The translations under genes and the position numbers were made by a program. Positions 6,261-6,494 of a stretch of 6,494 bases of DNA are shown one piece after another. Source of the stretch: Patescibacteria group bacterium (GTDB taxonomy: Bacteria > Patescibacteriota > Minisyncoccia > CAIUEV01 > JAHKAQ01); contig JAHKAQ010000093.1 in NCBI GenBank assembly GCA_018825765.1, forward strand, positions 1 to 6,494, given 5' to 3'. The number at the start of each line of letters is the position of its first letter. Positions within the stretch are counted from its first letter, which is position 1. The notes beneath the pieces are model-generated. The model ran no database searches. It saw nothing but the letters and a program-made list of their open reading frames with translations, and was not told the origin of the DNA.

Positions 6261-6494
6261 CTTTGACGCTCGTCTGGCTGGCGGCGGGATGCGCTCATTA
6301 CACGAGCTACGTCAGACAGGACGACGGCACGTACCGCGAGAAGACTGGCTGGCTCTTGCGCCCGATGACACTTACGGACTTCCGCTCGTTCACCTGCGAC
6401 AAGGACTACATGGTCGCCTCGGAGCAGGAATGGGCGAACGCGCAGATGGCGCTACGCGGACTCCACAACTTCCCGAACTGCATTCAGGTAACGC
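6245..6494 (+). CDS. Lipoprotein fragment of foreign composition, truncated at both ends
   Basis: This open frame of 83 codons runs to the right edge without a start or stop codon. Counting from 6245, residues 1-16 (ITVSIALTLVWLAAGC) form the hydrophobic core and lipobox of a type II signal peptide, with Cys16 the expected lipidated residue. The usual Met and basic residues in front are missing. The only start-like codon inside (TTG at 6263) would leave a signal too short and uncharged. The mature part is polar, starts AHYTSYVRQDDGTY and has two further cysteines (51 and 79). I do not recognise the family. Codon third positions are mostly G or C, unlike every other gene here, which supports both that the frame is real and that it comes from a GC-rich genome. 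The gene probably lost its start at the junction near 6245. It overlaps the minus-strand open frame by about 50 bases, which only makes sense if the two are artificially or recently joined. Confidence 0.65.
   Translation, partial: MTVSIALTLVWLAAGCAHYTSYVRQDDGTYREKTGWLLRPMTLTDFRSFTCDKDYMVASEQEWANAQMALRGLHNFPNCIQVT

Noticed and set aside
1..6494. Search for tRNA or rRNA genes, CRISPR arrays, insertion sequences and rho-independent terminators
   Set aside because: Intergenic gaps are all under 30 bases, and no cloverleaf, spaced repeat, transposase or GC hairpin followed by a T run was found.

Overview
The window looks like part of a compact bacterial genome of about 42-43% GC. The best guess is a member of the Candidate Phyla Radiation (Patescibacteria/Parcubacteria-like). 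This is inference, not proof. It rests on very tight gene packing, gene starts without visible Shine-Dalgarno sequences, a site-2 protease with an extra loop before its GG-F-V-K motif, and a mix of small envelope glycosyltransferase genes with translation housekeeping genes. Every genuine gene ends in TAA or TAG and none needs a recoded TGA.

The left part (1-2454) is a plus-strand run of three genes: the 3' two thirds of a family 2 polyprenyl-phosphate-type glycosyltransferase, frr (ribosome recycling factor) and rseP (site-2 intramembrane protease). The short gaps before frr and rseP carry AATCTTT-type pyrimidine-rich repeats instead of ribosome-binding sites.

The middle and right part (2459-about 6245) is a minus-strand run that converges on rseP with only four bases between the two stop codons. 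Read in its own direction, it encodes the C-terminal part of a polytopic GT-C/PMT-like membrane protein, a 118-residue single-span membrane protein of unknown function, a family 4 (GT-B) glycosyltransferase and an RtcB-type RNA ligase. The first three probably serve glycan or surface-polymer synthesis. The rtcB gene is split by a -1 frame change exactly at a T-TTA-AAA-AAA slippery run. The stop follows 15 bases beyond the run, so the in-frame product lacks the guanylylated histidine. The protein is also an unusual RtcB, with altered metal-site and C-terminal residues.

The last 250 bases (about 6245-6494) do not belong with the rest. GC jumps from about 43% to about 61%, and the plus strand carries an open reading frame with strongly GC-ending codons that begins inside a lipoprotein signal peptide (LAAGC lipobox) and has no start codon. 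It also cuts off the N-terminal part of the minus-strand membrane protein. The simplest explanation is a chimeric contig end or foreign DNA joined near 6240-6260. No RNA genes, CRISPR arrays, insertion sequences or convincing terminators were seen. Apart from the split rtcB and the foreign end, the window is ordinary, and I see no clear new biological system in it.
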